NCBI GenBank assembly: GCA_009928785.1
Contig: SABY01000019.1
Span: 1-46,185 of the forward strand
Direction: 5' to 3'
Source: Clostridia bacterium
Lineage (GTDB): Bacteria > Bacteroidota > Bacteroidia > Bacteroidales > 4484-276
DNA: 46,185 nt
Of the stretch, positions 43,064 through 46,185 are shown piece after piece. The translations under genes were made by a program, and so were the position numbers. Within the stretch, counting starts at the first letter, position 1, and each line of letters opens with the position of its first letter. The notes under the pieces are model-generated. The model searched no databases. It was given only the letters and a program-made list of their open reading frames with translations, and was not told where the DNA came from.

Positions 43064-43867
43064 GTCAACACAGGTTGTTTTCTCGCCCAGCCTGAAACGA
43101 TAGGTAAGCGTAATGCCGGCAAAAGAATACCAATCGTTGTTTTCGGAATTACCACGCTGCATACCTGGTGCATGCTTTATGGGCGAAGGGTCCGAGAGCA
43201 TCACGGCGGCATCGATATCATCGGGATTAATGGTAGTGAAATCCACATAATAATTGGTGCTCACGTCGTCCAGATAATCGGTAAAGGTTTTGCGTAAGCC
43301 CCATTCCACACCCAGACCGAGGCGTTGCGAGATACTATATTTTATACCAAAACCAAAAACTACAGCAGCGCCATACAAACCATACTTGTCGGCGTCAGCT
43401 TTTTGTCCTTCGGTGCCCAAATCGCGCAGTGTCAGCATTTCGCCTTGAAAAGGTGCCTTAGGATTGAAAATAAAAAAAGCCGGGCCACCAAAAAGATAGG
43501 GCGAGAAATAATAAATCTGGCTGCCGGTAAAATATTCCAGAAAGTTGAGCTCTGCCGTTAGCGAAAGCTCAGTAATAGAGGATTTGAAGCGCAGATTTCG
43601 TAACTCATTGGCGTGACTCAGGGCGTCGTCGCCGGCTATTTCACCACGCAACAACGTGAAACGTGCCGACCAGCGATCGTTGAACACAAATCGCATCAAT
43701 CCGCCATAAGCCGGCTTGGTAAGCAAAAACTGCTGCTGTGGATTGAGATCGCCCAGGTAATAAGTGCCCCCACCCAACAGGCCAATGTCAACAACCTGAG
43801 CCTGCGACGGAGCAAACGAGATCGTTGTTGCAATCAGAAAAAATATTTTTAGGATGCTGTTTCGCAT
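43043..43867 (-). CDS. DUF6089-type outer-membrane beta-barrel protein
   Basis: 274 residues. Signal peptide (MRNSILKIFFLIATTISFAPSQAQ), then VVDIGLLGGGTYYLGDLNP, the typical start of this Bacteroidota family. Alternating aromatic strands end in AGITLTYRFRLG, consistent with an 8-10 strand barrel. Function unknown. Its constant position directly upstream of uppS-bamA suggests a role in envelope assembly (guilt by association, recalled synteny). The segment with WGLRKTFTDYLDDVSTNYY is a well-conserved family block. It follows the lipoprotein gene by 18 bp. Confidence 0.85.
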   Translation of the reverse strand: MRNSILKIFFLIATTISFAPSQAQVVDIGLLGGGTYYLGDLNPQQQFLLTKPAYGGLMRFVFNDRWSARFTLLRGEIAGDDALSHANELRNLRFKSSITELSLTAELNFLEYFTGSQIYYFSPYLFGGPAFFIFNPKAPFQGEMLTLRDLGTEGQKADADKYGLYGAAVVFGFGIKYSISQRLGLGVEWGLRKTFTDYLDDVSTNYYVDFTTINPDDIDAAVMLSDPSPIKHAPGMQRGNSENNDWYSFAGITLTYRFRLGEKTTCVDFDYNKK

Positions 43868-43885
43868 AAGATTTTTGTGAATGCC

Positions 43886-44524
43886 TTACCGGTATGTTGT
43901 TTTGTGTTGTCGCAGGGTATCATTAATGGCCACAGTGTAGGTGATATTAAAACCGCTGTTGTCGCAGAAAGTATATCCGGAGCCAGAAATCACCGTGTCG
44001 GCAAAACTGTAATCGACCATAAAAGTGCCCGATGAGTCAGGCGCAAAAAGCACTTTAAAATGATTACCAAAGTTGTTGAAGTTGGCAGCACTGTAGGTTC
44101 TCGGATTAGACATAAACAAGGAGATTGCGGAAGTGTAGGTGGTAATCAGTCGCGGAATGGCGATGAGTGTGTCGGCCACATTGAAACTCCCGGCGTAGCG
44201 GCCAAAGTCGATAGGTTGTACTATGACTTTGCGGCGCGCGATGGCCACGTTGCTGTCGGCATCTACGGCGGTGTAATCGAGGTAATAAACGCCCGTGCTG
44301 TCAGGATTCACGTTTCCCTTTACGGTGAAGGTCGGCGTAGAAGTCTGGTCGTCTTTAACCACAGCGCCCGGATCGGTATAGCTGCAGCCCAATAGTACCG
44401 TGGCCGGATTTTGACCGTTGAGCAGTATGACCGGCGGAATTTTATCCTCCGCTATTTTTTGGCATCCGCCAAGTAGCAGTAAGCCGCCTGTTGCGATTAT
44501 CAAAATCTTATTGAAATTCAACAT
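43886..44524 (-). CDS. Lipoprotein with DUF5011-like Ig domain
   Basis: 212 residues. Lipobox LLGGC with Cys21. Residues of about 29-102 form an Ig-like DUF5011 domain (IPPVILLNGQNPATVLLGCSY, TDPGAVVKDD, YYLDYTAVDADSNVAIARRKVIV). The remaining 110 residues, beginning FGRYAGSFNVAD, are an unknown beta-rich domain. It is probably surface- or periplasm-exposed, tethered to a membrane. It lies between nadK and the DUF6089 gene and probably shares a transcript with the latter (18-bp gap). In the arrangement I remember for this locus such a gene is not standard. Confidence 0.8.
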   Translation of the reverse strand: MLNFNKILIIATGGLLLLGGCQKIAEDKIPPVILLNGQNPATVLLGCSYTDPGAVVKDDQTSTPTFTVKGNVNPDSTGVYYLDYTAVDADSNVAIARRKVIVQPIDFGRYAGSFNVADTLIAIPRLITTYTSAISLFMSNPRTYSAANFNNFGNHFKVLFAPDSSGTFMVDYSFADTVISGSGYTFCDNSGFNITYTVAINDTLRQHKTTYR

Positions 44525-44889
44525 TTTCTAAAAATCAAAATTCCATTGATAAACTCCGCTTGCAGGTTTTTATTATAAATGAATGGAGCACTAAGGGGGC
44601 GAAAGGCCGTCGGCAGGTTTCAATCCACAGCCAGCAGGTCTCAGCCGACAGTCCACAGGCGGCAGGTCTCAGCCGGCAGTCCACAGTCCGCAGTCCTCAG
44701 TGACGGAGATGAGAGATGCGTCGTTCTAAATTTGGATTATTGCAGCTCGAATCGTAGCCCCAACGAGCCGCTATAATCAGCGCGGGGTATTACGAAACAA
44801 CCTCACGGGAACTCCGAAGGAGTGGCATTATTCTATTTTTCATTGATCCAATACAAGAGTAGGATTTATAGCACATTGGCATCTAATAA
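44525..44889. other. Intergenic region with degenerate repeat tract
   Basis: 365 bp without a convincing gene. It holds the tandem tract at 44613-44711, then GC/AT mixed sequence. ACTCCGAAGGAGT (44812-44824) is a near-perfect inverted repeat of the kind seen in dispersed Bacteroidota REP-like sequences. No terminator or promoter can be called with confidence. Confidence 0.4.
44613..44711. repeat. Degenerate 28-bp tandem repeat (GCAGGTCTCAGCCG type)
   Basis: Units start at 44613 (21 bp, partial), 44634, 44662 and 44690. The two complete 28-bp units agree at about 25 positions, and all contain variants of GCAGGTCTCAGCC and CAGTCCACAG. Non-coding. Confidence 0.7.
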
Positions 44890-45771
44890 TTAGTTGCGTT
44901 GATCCTTTCCCCACAGGAGTTTTTCGCGCAGGGTCGTAAAAAAGTCTTTGTTGGGCATTTGTATCAGGTTAAGCCCAAAGTCGGCACGCTTCACTACCAC
45001 CACCTCAGTATTATCGATGGTTCTGTAACGCGAGTCGAGGCCGGCGAGATATTGTTTGTTGCGTCCACCAAGTTTTAGTGTAATCACGCTGCTGTCGGGC
45101 ACAACGATGGGACGTACAGTAAGGTTATGGCTGGCGATGGGCGTAATGACAAAGTTTTCGGAATCGGGCGAAATGATGGGGCCATAGCAACTCAGCGAGT
45201 AGGCGGTGCTTCCGGTGGGCGTGGCCACCAGCAAGCCGTCGGCCCAGTAGGTGTTCAGGAATTTATTATCAACAAAAACCTCTATTACCGCCAGCGATGT
45301 GTTGTCGGTTTTGGCAAGCGAAAACTCGTTAAGGGCGTAATTTACCTCACCAAACAATCCCTCAGGATGTTGAAGCGTAACGAGCGTTCGTTTTTCCAAT
45401 TGATAATTTCCGGCAATCACTTCGTCGATGGCAGGTAATATTTCGTCGCGCGAAATACTCGACAAAAACCCCAGCCGACCCAGATTAACGCCCAGCACAG
45501 GTATTCCGGAATCGCGTACCAGCGAAATAATATCGAGCATGGTTCCATCGCCGCCAATCGAGAATAACATATCGCAGTTGTTGTTAAGATCGCTGTGTGT
45601 ATTAAAAGGCTCTACCTCGCACGACAGCGTTACCTTGTTGCGTATCTGATTGAGAAATGGCTCGTAAACCAACAGTCGGCACTGTGCGCGTTTGAGCTTA
45701 TCGATGAGCTGCTGAAGATATTGCGAACCTTCGTCAGCAATGTTTTTACCAAACAATCCTATTTTCATCAT
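44890..45771 (-). CDS. nadK: NAD kinase
   Basis: 293 residues; makes NADP+ from NAD+ and ATP in the cytoplasm. Signatures are the nucleotide-binding GGDGT (73-77) within MLFSIGGDGTMLDII, GVNLGRLGFLSS, ALNEFSLAK (NE/D motif) and WADGLLVATPTGSTAYSLSCYGPI. Two ATGs are adjacent at the start (45771 and 45768). Either could be used. Confidence 0.97.
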   Translation of the reverse strand: MMKIGLFGKNIADEGSQYLQQLIDKLKRAQCRLLVYEPFLNQIRNKVTLSCEVEPFNTHSDLNNNCDMLFSIGGDGTMLDIISLVRDSGIPVLGVNLGRLGFLSSISRDEILPAIDEVIAGNYQLEKRTLVTLQHPEGLFGEVNYALNEFSLAKTDNTSLAVIEVFVDNKFLNTYWADGLLVATPTGSTAYSLSCYGPIISPDSENFVITPIASHNLTVRPIVVPDSSVITLKLGGRNKQYLAGLDSRYRTIDNTEVVVVKRADFGLNLIQMPNKDFFTTLREKLLWGKDQRN

Positions 45772-45817
45772 GGTGCGATTTTAAAATATTCCAACATACA
45801 TGTGTTGTTCTGATGTC

Positions 45818-45914
45818 GCCCCGTTGGGGCTTTGTTTTTCTTCGACACAGCGCAGCGATTCACGCTGCGCTATTGATAATGCCCCGTTGGGGCTAAAACC
45901 TGAAATTATTTTCG
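45818..45914. repeat. REP-like palindromic repeat cluster, copy 1
   Basis: GCCCC-GTT-GGGGC palindromes at 45818-45830 and 45881-45893. Between them is a perfect hairpin, AGCGCAGCG (45849-45857), ATTCA, CGCTGCGCT (45863-45871). The 58-bp block 45857-45914 is repeated without a mismatch at 46093-46150. Confidence 0.8.
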
Positions 45915-45920
45915 ACATCT

Positions 45921-46185
45921 AACCTCTATCTTCTTTCCTCTTCTTCACTTCGGCAGGCTCCACCTGCTGCTCCACCACCCTTGCCATCCATCCTCCAATT
46001 TTTACCCACAACCATCCACCCATTGCCCTCTAACTTCCAACCTCTACCTTCTTTCCTCTTCTTCACAATGTGCCACATGAAAAAAGAATCCCGATTCACG
46101 CTGCGCTATTGATAATGCCCCGTTGGGGCTAAAACCTGAAATTATTTTCGGTTGTGCTGGTTATCTTCTTACTTCTAACCTCTAT
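45921..46185. repeat. Repeat-rich right end: pyrimidine tandem units and REP copy 2
   Basis: A 28-bp pyrimidine-rich unit starting AACCTCTA and containing CTTCTTTCCTCTTCTTCAC occurs at 45921-45948 and 46039-46066, and a third copy begins at 46177 and runs off the window. The second exact copy of the 58-bp REP-like block is at 46093-46150, with its GCCCCGTTGGGGC palindrome at 46117-46129. No gene is seen in 45772-46185. Confidence 0.75.

Noticed and set aside
44579..44776. 65-codon plus-strand frame over the degenerate tandem repeats
   Set aside because: Composition follows the repeat tract, with no start context or motif.

Overview
The window is a piece of a Bacteroidota chromosome, probably an environmental member of the Bacteroidales/Marinilabiliales type. 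The evidence is a type IX secretion (T9SS) C-terminal sorting domain, many TAnnTTTG promoter -7 boxes, a succinate dehydrogenase operon in the order cytochrome b, flavoprotein, iron-sulfur subunit, and the typical envelope block nadK ... DUF6089 - uppS - bamA - ompH - ompH. No rRNA, tRNA, CRISPR array or complete insertion sequence was recognised. Family names come from recognised motifs and sequence memory, not from a database search.

Layout, left to right. 1-7703 (-) is the 5' part of a giant secreted protein, open across the left edge, with 26 tandem Ig/PKD-like units of about 88 residues. 8187-11314 holds a glutamate/aspartate-type symporter and a divergent secreted Asp-box (BNR) protein with a T9SS tail. 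11704-19145 is a tripartite RND efflux locus (two paralogous TetR regulators, TolC-like channel, lipoprotein adaptor, RND pump) with a perfect palindrome in front of the second regulator. 19146-19625 is repeat-rich. 19626-21222 encodes an FKBP isomerase, D-aminoacyl-tRNA deacylase and an OsmC protein. 21328-25040 is a sensory block: a small secreted Lys/Asp/Cys-rich protein diverging from a histidine kinase, an OmpR-type regulator and a PagL-like outer-membrane protein. Four TGTTAA repeats phased 11/10/11 bp lie in the divergent promoter. 25114-26055 encodes GNAT and degenerate GIY-YIG proteins. 26235-27861 is an ATPase/PD-(D/E)XK gene flanked by 66-bp direct repeats that carry palindromes. 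27884-32266 holds MORN-repeat, small unknown, SRPBCC, TspO-like and RhuM genes. 32434-35874 is the sdh operon, and 36041-38163 an aminopeptidase P plus an alpha/beta hydrolase. 38226-45771 is the outer-membrane biogenesis block ending in NAD kinase. The right end (45.8-46.2 kb) is a cluster of dispersed palindromic repeats.

How the genes fit together. Most of the window serves the cell envelope: secreted adhesin-like proteins, drug efflux, envelope sensing, periplasmic folding (FKBP, OmpH/Skp), outer-membrane assembly (BamA) and the polyprenyl carrier (UppS). The two most promising less-described units are the two-component module, which carries its own phased operator and a Cys/Lys-rich secreted partner, and the direct-repeat-flanked ATPase cassette, whose promoter sits inside two equally spaced palindromes.
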